NCBI RefSeq assembly: GCF_014645355.1
Contig: NZ_BMLS01000005.1
Coordinates: 1 to 64,000 of the forward strand
DNA: 64,000 nucleotides
Direction of reading: 5' to 3'
DNA from: Bowmanella pacifica
GTDB lineage: Bacteria > Pseudomonadota > Gammaproteobacteria > Enterobacterales > Alteromonadaceae
Position numbers and translations under genes: made by a program. Under the pieces are notes generated by a model. That model was not told the DNA's origin. It worked only from the letters and a program-made list of their open reading frames with translations, and ran no database searches. Below, one piece after another: positions 16,945 through 24,873 of this stretch. How positions within the stretch are numbered: position 1 is the first letter of the stretch; every line of letters starts with the position of its first letter.

Positions 16945-16957
16945 TTCTAATTTAGAA
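16945..16957. promoter_or_regulatory. 13-bp palindrome upstream of the MMPL gene
   Basis: TTCTAA-T-TTAGAA is a perfect inverted repeat centred 29 bp upstream of the exporter ATG, in the promoter-to-leader zone. It resembles the AT-rich operators of ArsR or TetR family repressors. Which regulator binds it is unknown. Confidence 0.45.
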
Positions 16958-16997
16958 TATTGCGAAATATAGCGGACAAAAAAACATCTGTCATTAT

Positions 16998-17019
16998 TTA
17001 TTTCGTGTTTTGCTAAAGT
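16998..17019. repeat. 22-bp box, copy 1 (upstream of the MMPL exporter)
   Basis: Contains ATTTCGTGTTTTGCTAAA and is identical over 22 bp to the sequence at 18327-18348. It lies 76 bp upstream of the exporter start. Recurrence in two intergenic regions suggests a shared operator or promoter element. Confidence 0.6.
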
Positions 17020-17030
17020 ATGCTTTGCGA

Positions 17031-17075
17031 GATAGGAGATAGGAGATAGGAGATAGGAGATAGGAGATAGGAGAT
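17031..17075. repeat. Tandem heptamer repeat (GATAGGA, 6.4 copies)
   Basis: Six perfect copies of GATAGGA followed by GAT. It lies in the gap between the exporter promoter region and the 3' end of the rhodanese gene. It is not inside any supported gene. Such short perfect arrays can change length by strand slippage. Confidence 0.95.
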
Positions 17076-17150
17076 GCGCCCCCCAGAGTAGGGGCACGCA
17101 TATATTAAGGCCTGAATGTAACAGTATCGATATTTGAAAGGTAAGCTGCC

Positions 17151-17540
17151 CTAGGGCATTTCGATACGTAGATCGGCTTTCTTCCAGGCTTCAAAGCCAC
17201 CTTCTACCGAGTAAACCTTGGTAAAGCCCATACGCATCAGCGACTCAGCGGCCAGTGCTGAGCGGGCACCACTGCGGCAATACAGATAAATCTCTTGTTC
17301 AGCCAGCTCTTCTAAGGGCGCTTCGGCCCCTTTTGCTTGTGGGAGGTTGGCCAAGCTGGTTTCTAAAATTCCTCTGGGCAAATTAATCGCACCGGGTACA
17401 AAACCTTGTTTGTATTCATCGGGCTCACGAACATCCAGCACAATGATGGGATGGGCTAATTGGTGCTCCAGGGTGCTGATAGGCACTTCCTTGATATGCT
17501 GCTTGGCTTCTGCAACCAATTGTGGGGCAGTTTTAATCAT
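17151..17540 (-). CDS. Rhodanese-domain sulfurtransferase
   Basis: Single-domain rhodanese of 129 residues. The active-site loop is CRSGARS (Cys near residue 95), with the upstream family block VLDVREPDEYKQGFVPGAINLPRG and the C-terminal GGFEAWKKA. It is cytosolic; no signal peptide is seen. Such proteins move sulfane sulfur between thiols. The ATG at 17540 overlaps the TauE/SafE stop by 4 nt and has CTGGAGG before it, so the two are a coupled operon, diverging from the persulfide dioxygenase. Confidence 0.92.
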   Translation of the reverse strand: MIKTAPQLVAEAKQHIKEVPISTLEHQLAHPIIVLDVREPDEYKQGFVPGAINLPRGILETSLANLPQAKGAEAPLEELAEQEIYLYCRSGARSALAAESLMRMGFTKVYSVEGGFEAWKKADLRIEMP

Positions 17541-18283
17541 ATAACCTCCAGTAGACTGTGTCCGACAATAAACAACGCAATAATCATTAATAACAGGGCA
17601 AAAACGCGACGCAAACGTTGTTGCGGCCAGTTTGCCGACCAGTAGCGCCCCGACAGGCTGCCAGCAATGCCCAGTGAACTGATGGCGAGCAGCAAAGGCC
17701 AATCCAGTTGCCAGCTTGCTTGCATGGACAAGTTTGCCATTAAGGCTAACGCCGCATTACTGAATATCAACAGCAAGCTGGTGGCTCTGGCATGGAAGAA
17801 ATCCAGACCGGCAAAGCGAACTAAAATCGGTAACAGCATAAAGCCGCCTCCTGCGCCGGTAAAGCTGGTCAAGGCGCCGGCCAGAACACCGGCTACAACA
17901 GTGATATAAGGGCCGGCTTGATGTGTCTCTGTTTCTTTATGTCGCCACATGGCGCGCGCTGCCACTAACATCAGGGTGGCAAAGATAATGAGTTGCAGCA
18001 AGGGGGGAGCAAACTGTGCAGCATACGCACCCAGATAGCTACCCAAGGCGCCGCTTACCGCTAATTGAAAAGCCGCACGCCAGTTAATCTGATGCTTGGC
18101 GGGGCTGAACAGCAAGGTGGCCAGGCTGATCAGCGCCACAATAAATAGCGAGCCCACAATGGCCTGCTTAACATCCTGACCTGCGAGATAAACCAGCAAG
18201 GGCAGGGCAAGCACCGAGCCTCCGGAACCTAATATTCCCAGACTCAGACCAATACCGGCGGCGGCGAAAAGGGCTAGCTGCAT
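17537..18283 (-). CDS. TauE/SafE-family sulfite/organosulfur exporter
   Basis: Inner-membrane permease of 248 residues with about eight hydrophobic helices and the two repeated family motifs, GILGSGGSVLALPLL near the N-terminus and ALTSFTGAGGGFMLLP in the middle. Family members export sulfite, sulfoacetate or related anions. I use the ATG at 18283 (AGAGAG before it) rather than the earlier in-frame ATG at 18352, which lies beyond the 22-bp box. It is co-transcribed with rhodanese and divergent from a persulfide dioxygenase, whose product is sulfite, which makes sulfite efflux the likely job. Confidence 0.85.
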   Translation of the reverse strand: MQLALFAAAGIGLSLGILGSGGSVLALPLLVYLAGQDVKQAIVGSLFIVALISLATLLFSPAKHQINWRAAFQLAVSGALGSYLGAYAAQFAPPLLQLIIFATLMLVAARAMWRHKETETHQAGPYITVVAGVLAGALTSFTGAGGGFMLLPILVRFAGLDFFHARATSLLLIFSNAALALMANLSMQASWQLDWPLLLAISSLGIAGSLSGRYWSANWPQQRLRRVFALLLMIIALFIVGHSLLEVI

Positions 18284-18326
18284 CGTTATCTCTCTTTGGA
18301 ATAAGTTTATAACCTTGCGTTGTATG

Positions 18327-18348
18327 TTATTTCGTGTTTTGCTAAAGT
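18327..18348. repeat. 22-bp box, copy 2 (TauE / dioxygenase divergent promoter)
   Basis: Same 22 bp and same orientation as 16998-17019. It lies between two divergent sulfur genes, 44 bp from one start codon and 34 bp from the other, a position that could control both. Confidence 0.6.
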
Positions 18349-18381
18349 TCAAGGCGAAATATTCATCGGGAGTGATTTATC

Positions 18382-19257
18382 ATGACACTGCATGTGGAAA
18401 CTTTTTTTCATCAGGACAGTTCAACCCTGACTTATGTCATTCATGATCCACATAGCCTTGAGGCGGCCATCATTGACCCGGCTCTGGACTTTGACTACGC
18501 ATCCGGGCGCAGCCAAACAGCTTTTGCAGACAGCCTGATTGACTATGTTGAGACGCAGCATCTGCGAGTGAAGTGGATCTTGGAAACCCATGCTCATGCC
18601 GACCATCTAACTGCCGCCCAATACCTCAAAAGTCAGTTGGGTGGGAAAATTGCCATTGGCCAGGGCATTGCCAAGGTGCAACATACCTTCCAGGGAATAT
18701 TTAATTTGCACGACAGTTTGCAAACCGACGGCAGTGATTTTGACCATCTGTTTAGTGAAGGTGATCATTTCTTCCTTGGCGATATTCAAGGACAAGTGTT
18801 GGCAACGCCCGGGCACACTAACGACAGTTTGAGTTACGTCATTGACGGCAACGCCTTTGTGGGAGACAGCCTGTTTATGCCGGATGCGGGCACGGCGCGT
18901 TGTGACTTTCCAGGTGGAAGCGCAGCGCTACTTTATCACTCGGTGCAAAAGCTTTATGCGCTCGGTGATGATACGCGTATTTATGTCGGACATGACTATC
19001 AGCCAGAAGGTCGTGCGCTGGCTTATATGGCAACAGTAGCCGAGCATAAAGCGCACAATATCCATATCAGCAGTGAAACCAGTGAGGCAGATTTTGTGCA
19101 TAAGCGTCAAACTCGCGATGCCACGCTAGCTGTACCGCGCCTGATTGTGCCCAGTATTCAGGTCAATATCCGGGCCGGAAAATGGCCAGCAGCGGAAGAC
19201 AATGGACAGGTCTACTTAAAAGTACCGGTTAACTTGTTAGGACGTCCCAGTCATTAA
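18382..19257 (+). CDS. Persulfide dioxygenase-type metallo-beta-lactamase-fold protein
   Basis: Predicted ETHE1/Blh-like enzyme that oxidises glutathione persulfide to sulfite with a mononuclear iron. The 291-residue chain has the MBL metal motif THAHADHL (His70, His72, Asp74, His75), a later ATPGHTNDSLSY histidine, GDSLFMPDAGTARCDFPGGS, the hallmark Asp/Arg block of persulfide dioxygenases, and the distal YVGHDY histidine. This block separates it from ordinary glyoxalase II. GGGAGTG precedes the ATG. Its divergent neighbours, rhodanese and a sulfite exporter, complete a sulfane-sulfur detoxification set. Confidence 0.88.
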   Translation: MTLHVETFFHQDSSTLTYVIHDPHSLEAAIIDPALDFDYASGRSQTAFADSLIDYVETQHLRVKWILETHAHADHLTAAQYLKSQLGGKIAIGQGIAKVQHTFQGIFNLHDSLQTDGSDFDHLFSEGDHFFLGDIQGQVLATPGHTNDSLSYVIDGNAFVGDSLFMPDAGTARCDFPGGSAALLYHSVQKLYALGDDTRIYVGHDYQPEGRALAYMATVAEHKAHNIHISSETSEADFVHKRQTRDATLAVPRLIVPSIQVNIRAGKWPAAEDNGQVYLKVPVNLLGRPSH

Positions 19258-19261
19258 GTGT

Positions 19262-19292
19262 AAAGGCCCGACTGACTATCAGCCGGGCCTTT
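19262..19292. terminator. Bidirectional terminator
   Basis: AAAGGCCCG and CGGGCCTTT form a 9-bp stem between two convergent genes (dioxygenase and phospholipase D-like), giving A/T runs on both sides. Confidence 0.85.
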
Positions 19293-19301
19293 GATACCAG
19301 A

Positions 19302-20795
19302 CTAGAGAATCGACTCAATCGGCAATATGCCAGATAGCCAGGCGCCAAAGCGGCGCAGAAGCGAGGCGTCGGGTTCGCTGTTCAAGCATCTGTCATTGGC
19401 AAGATCCAGCCAGATAAGCTGACCTTTGTCTGTCAATTGCACTTTGTAAGCAAGCGCCGGCAGTATAGTGCCGATGTTCTCGCCGACCAGACTGGCAAGG
19501 GTTGGCTGATGAATAAAGATACCCATCTCTGAATTAAGGTTGGCGGAGCGGGGATCAAAGTTAAATGAGCCAACAAACACTTCCTGGTTATCTATCACAA
19601 AGGTTTTTGCATGCAGACTAGTGCGACTGCTACCGGAGAGCCGGGTTTTAGGCTTATCGATGGGATTGACGCGGATCTCCCATAAGGTGATGCCAGCCTT
19701 AAGCAGGGCTTTACGATAATGTGCATACCAGCCATGCACGGCAAACACATCGGTAGATGCCAGGGAATTGGTCACTATGGTGATATCGATACCTTGCGTT
19801 GCCGCTTTTATCAGGGCCTCTGTACCGCTTTGGGAAGGAATAAAATAGGGCGAGATGATCAGCAAGCTTGATTGGGTTTTACTGATAACCGCACCTATCT
19901 GGTGAAGCATTTGCGATGTGGGGGCATTCCTGCTGATTTTGCCCGGGTGATCAAAAAACAGCTCTGCTTCACCAAAGTACCAGGCTGACGCTTGCTGCAG
20001 TTGCCTTATGGTATCTGAATCCAGGGCCGTTACAGGGCTATCAAGCTGCTGCTTGAGCATAGCTTGCCAACTTTGTAGGGTTTCAGTGTGGCGTGAACGA
20101 CGAGTTGCCAGACCTGCAATATCTGCACTCAAAGGCGCGTTCCAGTACAAATCGAATTGCTGACTGATTTGTTGAACCACTGGCCCGATAGCGGTGAGAT
20201 CCAGGTCGCCAAAAATGACGTTGGCATTATTCAGTAAATACTCATCACCAATGTTCCGCCCACCGACGATGGAGATCAAGCTATCTACGGTGAGGGACTT
20301 GTTATGCATACGACGGTTTTGCTGGTCGAGATTGAACAAAATGGCCAGATTTCGAAATGCTCTGTTGTAAACCGGGTTGAAGAGCCTGACATGTACATTC
20401 GGATGGCTGTCTAAGCTAAGCAAATTATGATCGCTACGTTTTTGCCAATCATCCAGCAGCAGGCGAACCCGAACACCGCGCTCGGCAGCCTTAAGTAAGG
20501 CTTTGGCGATCATTTTGCTGGTCAGATCATCACGGAAAATATAGTACTGCAGATCGACACTGACCATGGCGCTGTTAATCAGCGCCAGCCTGACATCCAA
20601 TGCGCTCTGGCTGGTGGTTAACGGGTAGACGCCGGTGGATTGTGGCGCTTGGCGGCTTAATACTTTGATGGGATCCGCCAAAGGCCCTTCATCCGGCGCC
20701 GCCATGGCCATGCTCGGTGGTGAGGGAGCTAGCTGTGGCGGGGATTGGCACGCGGCAAGGGGAGTCATACAAATTAGTAGCATCAGCCTATTCAT
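19302..20795 (-). CDS. Phospholipase D-family lipoprotein (cardiolipin synthase-like)
   Basis: 497-residue phosphatidyltransferase/phosphodiesterase with two HKD motifs: HNKSLTVD (about 162-169) followed by GGRNIGDEY, and HAKTFVID near 395 followed by GSFNFDPRS. The N-terminus is a lipoprotein signal (MNRLMLLICMTPLAAC), with the lipobox Cys at 16, so the protein is anchored to a membrane on the periplasmic side, unlike the classical ClsA/ClsB enzymes. Its closest known resemblance is ClsC/YmdC-type proteins. Lipid substrate is not decided by sequence. It stands alone with its own terminator. Confidence 0.85.
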   Translation of the reverse strand: MNRLMLLICMTPLAACQSPPQLAPSPPSMAMAAPDEGPLADPIKVLSRQAPQSTGVYPLTTSQSALDVRLALINSAMVSVDLQYYIFRDDLTSKMIAKALLKAAERGVRVRLLLDDWQKRSDHNLLSLDSHPNVHVRLFNPVYNRAFRNLAILFNLDQQNRRMHNKSLTVDSLISIVGGRNIGDEYLLNNANVIFGDLDLTAIGPVVQQISQQFDLYWNAPLSADIAGLATRRSRHTETLQSWQAMLKQQLDSPVTALDSDTIRQLQQASAWYFGEAELFFDHPGKISRNAPTSQMLHQIGAVISKTQSSLLIISPYFIPSQSGTEALIKAATQGIDITIVTNSLASTDVFAVHGWYAHYRKALLKAGITLWEIRVNPIDKPKTRLSGSSRTSLHAKTFVIDNQEVFVGSFNFDPRSANLNSEMGIFIHQPTLASLVGENIGTILPALAYKVQLTDKGQLIWLDLANDRCLNSEPDASLLRRFGAWLSGILPIESIL

Positions 20796-20974
20796 TCAAT
20801 CTAACCAGCGGTGTAAGTGGTATCTGGTCTAACAGTTAAAATCTTCAGGGTCAATGCCGGGCGCCGTTAGTGACGGGGATTCGGGGTGCTTCCCAATAGA
20901 TTTATTAACCGTTTTGTTGATTTGTCACAGACCGATGATACATTGCCTGCCTTTGGGAATGCATTAGGCTACTT

Positions 20975-21562
20975 ATGAAATCGTCTGTTTCACAGATTTT
21001 TGCCCGCGGTATGTTGTTCAGTCTGCCGGTGGCAATTACCTTCGGTGCCTTATACTGGTTTTTTAACTGGTCTGAATCCTTGCTCAGTGTGCCGCTAAGT
21101 TATCTGCTGCCCCAGGGCTGGTATGTGCCGGGAATGGGCGTGGTATCCGGCCTGGTGATTATTTTCCTGCTCGGTATTCTGGTTCAGTTATATCTGGTTA
21201 AGCATCTGTTTCAGTGGTTTGAGTCGGTGCTGGAACGTATTCCTTTGGTAAAAACCTTGTATGGCAGTGCCAAAGATATTTTGAAGTTGTTCTCTGGTTC
21301 CAGTCAGGACGAACTGCAAAAAGTGGTGCTGGTCACCATGCACGAAGATATCCGCATGATTGGTTTCGTAACCAATGAACAAATCGATTTCGCCGGTGAC
21401 GACGACATTATTGCTGTGTATGTGCCGCTGAGTTATCAGGTGGGCGGGCATTTGCTGTATTTACCACGCAGTCGCTGTGAGCCTTTGGATATGCCGGTAC
21501 AAAAAGCCATGCAACAGGTGCTGACGGCGCACATTAGTCAGGCGAAGAACAAGAAGTCATAA
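20975..21562 (+). CDS. DUF502 family inner-membrane protein
   Basis: 195-residue membrane protein with two N-terminal helices (about 11-30 and 52-75) and a soluble C-terminal part. The family pattern is visible in RIPLVKTLYGSAKDILKLFSG and the later AVYVPLSYQVGGHLLYLPRS. The function of DUF502 is not established. It is a single gene between a phospholipase D gene on the other strand and the TPP riboswitch. Confidence 0.85.
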   Translation: MKSSVSQIFARGMLFSLPVAITFGALYWFFNWSESLLSVPLSYLLPQGWYVPGMGVVSGLVIIFLLGILVQLYLVKHLFQWFESVLERIPLVKTLYGSAKDILKLFSGSSQDELQKVVLVTMHEDIRMIGFVTNEQIDFAGDDDIIAVYVPLSYQVGGHLLYLPRSRCEPLDMPVQKAMQQVLTAHISQAKNKKS

Positions 21563-21651
21563 CCAAATTGCTATAGGTAAGGCCGCTTTCTTGCCTAGGC
21601 AAAGGTCGGCTTGCCCTGTTACAATTCAATCCGGCTCGACTAAAGAGCCAA

Positions 21652-21758
21652 AGCCAAGGGGTGCCCACCTCCCTAACCGGAGAGACGGCTGAGATGTTGC
21701 TGTGATATCAGCACAAACCCTTACACCTGATCCGGATAATACCGGCGTAGGAATGGTT
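21652..21758 (+). promoter_or_regulatory. TPP (THI-box) riboswitch
   Basis: Thiamine pyrophosphate aptamer with all conserved blocks: GGGGTGCCC at the 5' side, the pyrimidine-sensing GGCTGAGAT, and the pyrophosphate arm ACCCTTACACCTGATCCGGATAATACCGGCGTAGGAA read in two parts. P1 pairs AGCCA (21652-21656) with TGGTT (21754-21758). It precedes a four-gene thiamine uptake operon and should switch it off when TPP is plentiful. Confidence 0.96.
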
Positions 21759-21804
21759 ACGAGGTTTTCCTCCAGATTTTGTCCCATTGACCTGCCGTTA
21801 CCCC

Positions 21805-21834
21805 GGATCTTTTCCTGCTGTGATGAGAAGATCC
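21805..21834 (+). promoter_or_regulatory. Hairpin over the ribosome site of the thiamine receptor gene
   Basis: GGATCTT (21805-21811) pairs perfectly with AAGATCC (21828-21834), which ends one base before the ATG and includes part of the GAGAAG ribosome site. There is no T-run, so this looks like the sequestering arm of a translational riboswitch rather than a terminator. Confidence 0.6.
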
Positions 21835-21835
21835 A

Positions 21836-23917
21836 ATGCAAACTAAATACCTTTACTTGTCCCTGGCCGTAGCGCTGGCATGTCTGCCTGTGATGGCCGA
21901 AGAAACCAATGCCGAATTGCAGGCCGTAGAACACATTGTGGTGACCTCGGATTTTGCCGTACGCAACCTGCAAAATGTGCCGGCCAGCATTTCCGTGGTG
22001 GGCCAGAATGAAATCACCGCCCGTCAGGCCCAGCATCTAGAGCAAATTCTGAGTGTGGCGCCCAATGTCAACTTTGCCAGCGGCGCGTCCCGTGGTCGCT
22101 TCGTGCAAATTCGCGGCATTGGCGAGCGCAGTCAGTTTGCCGAGCCGATTAATCCATCGGTTGGGGTTGTCATTGATGATATGGATTTTTCCGGCATTGC
22201 GGCGGTGGGCACGCTATTTGATGTTCAGCAGGTAGAGGTGTTGAAAGGCCCGCAAGCCACCGAGTTTGGCGCCGCCGCCCTGGCTGGCGTGATAAAAATC
22301 CAGACCATGGAAGCGGGGAATGACAGCCCTAGCCGAGTTAGTCTGAGCCTGGCTGAGAATAACACCTGGTCTGCCGGTTTTGCTCATGGCGGCGAACTTA
22401 GCGATAAGTTGCTGTATCGTGTGGCGGCCCAGCAGTACAAAAGTGACGGCTTTATTGAAAACCAATATCTGGGCCGTGACGACACAGGTAATCGCGATGA
22501 GCTGACCAGCAGGCTTAAGCTGAAATATCTGGCCAGTGACAACCTGACCTTGGCCCTTAATTATCAGTATTTTGATATTGATAACGGCTATGACGCCTTT
22601 ACCCAGACTAACGACGGTAAAACCCGCTCCGATCAGCCGGGGTATGACCGTCAGCAAACTCATGCACTGAGCCTTAAAGCCGACTGGCAACTGAACTGGG
22701 CAACCTTAAGTGCCATCGGCAGTTGGTCTGACTCCGAGATGCAATACGGCTATGACGACGACTGGTTGTATGATGACTATCCTGGTGGCTATACCGCGTT
22801 TGACGCTTACGCCCGTGAACGTGATACCCACAGTCTGGAGCTGCGTCTGGCGTCTTCTGCTACATCCAAGTGGTTTAACGACACCACCGAATGGGTGGTG
22901 GGTGCCTACAGCAAGAAAGTGGACGAAGTGCTGACCCGTGAATATGACTATCTGGATGGTATTTTCCGCAGTGATTATCAGCCGGACAACCAGGCCTTAT
23001 ACGGTCAAACTATCAGCCAACTGAATGACAAAACCCGCCTGACAGTGGGGCTCAGATACGATCATTTTGAGATTGATTATCTGGACTCGGATGGTTTTGT
23101 CGCCAGTGTCAGCGACGACATGCTGGGCGGTAAGCTAGTGCTTGATCACCAGGTTAGCGAGCAAACCATGGTGTACGCTGGTATCAGCCGCGGCTATAAG
23201 GCGGGCGGGTTTAATGTTGATGACCAGGTAAGCAGCAGCCGTCGTAACTATGCGCCTGAGTACAACTGGAACTACGAGCTGGGTGTAAAAGGCGCCAGCG
23301 CCGAAGGCGATCTGACCTTACGGGTAGCAGGTTTCTATATGCAACGTAAAGATACCCAGGTGAGTGACTATGAGTTAGTGGCCTCCAGTGGCCAGGCGGC
23401 CGAGTTTATCGACATTATTGCCAATGCCGATATCGGCACTAACTATGGTCTGGAAGTGGAAAGCCGCTGGCAGTTGAATAACAGCCTGGGGCTGTATGCC
23501 AACCTGGGGTGGCTGCACGCCAGCTTTAAAGAATACACCAATGCCAAAGGGGAGTTTGTTGATAAGCGCGACCAGGCGCAATCCCCGCGCTACACCTTTA
23601 ATGTCGGCATGGACTGGCAGTTGACCGATGACTGGCACTGGCATTTGGAAGCCGACGGCAAGGACGGGTTCTACTTCTCGGACGGACATAATGAACAAGC
23701 TGGTTCACAAGTGCTGGTGCACAGCCGTTTGAGCTGGCAGCAGGGTGACTGGAGTTTGTCTTTGTGGGGGCAGAACCTGTTTGACCGCGAATATCATGTG
23801 CGCGGTTTCTACTTTAATAATGAACCCGAAGATGGCTACGACCAAAGTAAGTCCAAGCTTTATACCCAGCTGGGCGATGGCCGGATGCTGGGCATAAGTC
23901 TCGATTACTTGTTTTAA
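21836..23917 (+). CDS. TonB-dependent outer-membrane receptor, predicted thiamine uptake
   Basis: 693-residue TonB-dependent transporter: signal peptide (about 1-21), a short TonB-box region (EHIVVTSDFAVR), a plug domain (about 40-150, with GVVIDDMDF and VEVLKGPQATEFG) and a 22-strand barrel that ends in SLDYLF with a terminal Phe. The TPP riboswitch upstream and the thiamine genes downstream make thiamine, or a phosphate ester of it, the probable ligand. Base composition is slightly more GC-rich than neighbouring genes. First gene of the operon. Confidence 0.9.
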   Translation: MQTKYLYLSLAVALACLPVMAEETNAELQAVEHIVVTSDFAVRNLQNVPASISVVGQNEITARQAQHLEQILSVAPNVNFASGASRGRFVQIRGIGERSQFAEPINPSVGVVIDDMDFSGIAAVGTLFDVQQVEVLKGPQATEFGAAALAGVIKIQTMEAGNDSPSRVSLSLAENNTWSAGFAHGGELSDKLLYRVAAQQYKSDGFIENQYLGRDDTGNRDELTSRLKLKYLASDNLTLALNYQYFDIDNGYDAFTQTNDGKTRSDQPGYDRQQTHALSLKADWQLNWATLSAIGSWSDSEMQYGYDDDWLYDDYPGGYTAFDAYARERDTHSLELRLASSATSKWFNDTTEWVVGAYSKKVDEVLTREYDYLDGIFRSDYQPDNQALYGQTISQLNDKTRLTVGLRYDHFEIDYLDSDGFVASVSDDMLGGKLVLDHQVSEQTMVYAGISRGYKAGGFNVDDQVSSSRRNYAPEYNWNYELGVKGASAEGDLTLRVAGFYMQRKDTQVSDYELVASSGQAAEFIDIIANADIGTNYGLEVESRWQLNNSLGLYANLGWLHASFKEYTNAKGEFVDKRDQAQSPRYTFNVGMDWQLTDDWHWHLEADGKDGFYFSDGHNEQAGSQVLVHSRLSWQQGDWSLSLWGQNLFDREYHVRGFYFNNEPEDGYDQSKSKLYTQLGDGRMLGISLDYLF

Positions 23918-24001
23918 TCTAATGTGCCCGGCAGGGAAGCCGGGATGTTGCCAGGCTGGCGTTCAGGAGGTCTAACCTCCTCCTATTATTGGAGTGAATT
24001 T

Positions 24002-24259
24002 ATGAAACTGGTTGCTGAAATTTCCCTGTATCCTCTGGCCGACAAATACATCGCGCCGATTCAGACCTTTATTGACCGTATTAACCAATACCCTGAGCTG
24101 GAAATTGATACCAGTGCCACCAGCACCCGTATCAGTGGCGAGTATCTGCCTACCATGGAAATCCTGGCTAAAGAGATGCAGCGCAGCCACCAGGAAATCG
24201 GTCAGGCCATTTTTGTGTGTAAGTTTCTAAACGGCGACGCCATGGGCAGCGGTCGTTAA
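24002..24259 (+). CDS. YkoF/MTH1187-type thiamine-binding protein
   Basis: 85-residue soluble protein of the thiamine-binding YkoF / DUF77 family, recognised from MKLVAEISLYPLADKYIAPIQ in short blocks and from ISGEYLPTMEILAKEM. The family folds as a ferredoxin-like dimer that binds thiamine or its pyrimidine part. No signal peptide is present, so it should act in the cytoplasm. The ATG at 24002 has GGAGTGA before it; the frame is open further upstream without a ribosome site. It overlaps pnuT by 1 nt (TAATG). Confidence 0.82.
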   Translation: MKLVAEISLYPLADKYIAPIQTFIDRINQYPELEIDTSATSTRISGEYLPTMEILAKEMQRSHQEIGQAIFVCKFLNGDAMGSGR

Positions 24260-24873
24260 TGGATTTGTTACACACCCTGTCTGAGCAATGGGCGGCGCAG
24301 TCTTACTGGGAGCTACTGGCGGTGGTACTGGCCATTGGTTATGTGTGGCTGGCGGCGCGGCAAAATATTTGGTGTTGGCCTTGCGCCTTGGTCAGTACCG
24401 GTATCTACAGCTGGCTGTTCTGGGCCCATACGCTGCCACTGCAAACTCTGCTGAATGTGTATTATCTGGGGATGGCAGTATATGGCTGGTGGCACTGGCG
24501 GGCCATGGCTGACGATGAACCGGGCAAGGTGCAGACCCGCAGCCATGCTTATCATCTGTTGGCGGTGGTGGTGTTGCTGCCATTATCTTTGGTGATTGGC
24601 TGGGGCCTGCAAGGCTATTTCAACAATCAACATCTGTACGTCGATGCCCTGGTCACGGTATTCAGCTTGTTTACCACTTATCTGGTAACCCAAAAGGTGT
24701 TGGAAAACTGGCTGTACTGGCTGGTGATTAACAGCCTGGCGGCATGGCTATACTGGCAGACGGGGTTGTATCTTACCGCCCTGCTGTTTGTCGGCTACCT
24801 GGGCTTTGCTTTGTATGGTTATCTGAAGTGGCGTAGCAGTTATCTGGCGCAGGACGCTCATGCTGTCGGCTAA
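24259..24873 (+). CDS. pnuT: PnuT thiamine transporter (PnuC family)
   Basis: 204-residue inner-membrane facilitator of the PnuC family, about seven helices. The conserved Trp-rich block is VWLAARQNIWCWPCALVSTGIYSW (shown here as part of the N-terminal third), followed by YYLGMAVYGWWHW. TPP-riboswitch-linked PnuC proteins are called PnuT and bring in unphosphorylated thiamine, which is trapped by phosphorylation. Its stop overlaps the following kinase gene by 14 nt, which supports this trapping partnership. Confidence 0.9.
   Translation: MDLLHTLSEQWAAQSYWELLAVVLAIGYVWLAARQNIWCWPCALVSTGIYSWLFWAHTLPLQTLLNVYYLGMAVYGWWHWRAMADDEPGKVQTRSHAYHLLAVVVLLPLSLVIGWGLQGYFNNQHLYVDALVTVFSLFTTYLVTQKVLENWLYWLVINSLAAWLYWQTGLYLTALLFVGYLGFALYGYLKWRSSYLAQDAHAVG

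Noticed and set aside
17031-17075. CRISPR array
   Set aside because: The unit is 7 bp with no spacers, so it is a simple tandem repeat.
16780-17097. 105-codon leftward frame across the heptamer repeat
   Set aside because: It overlaps the start of the MMPL gene and the tandem repeat; its LSPISYL repeats are simply the repeat translated.
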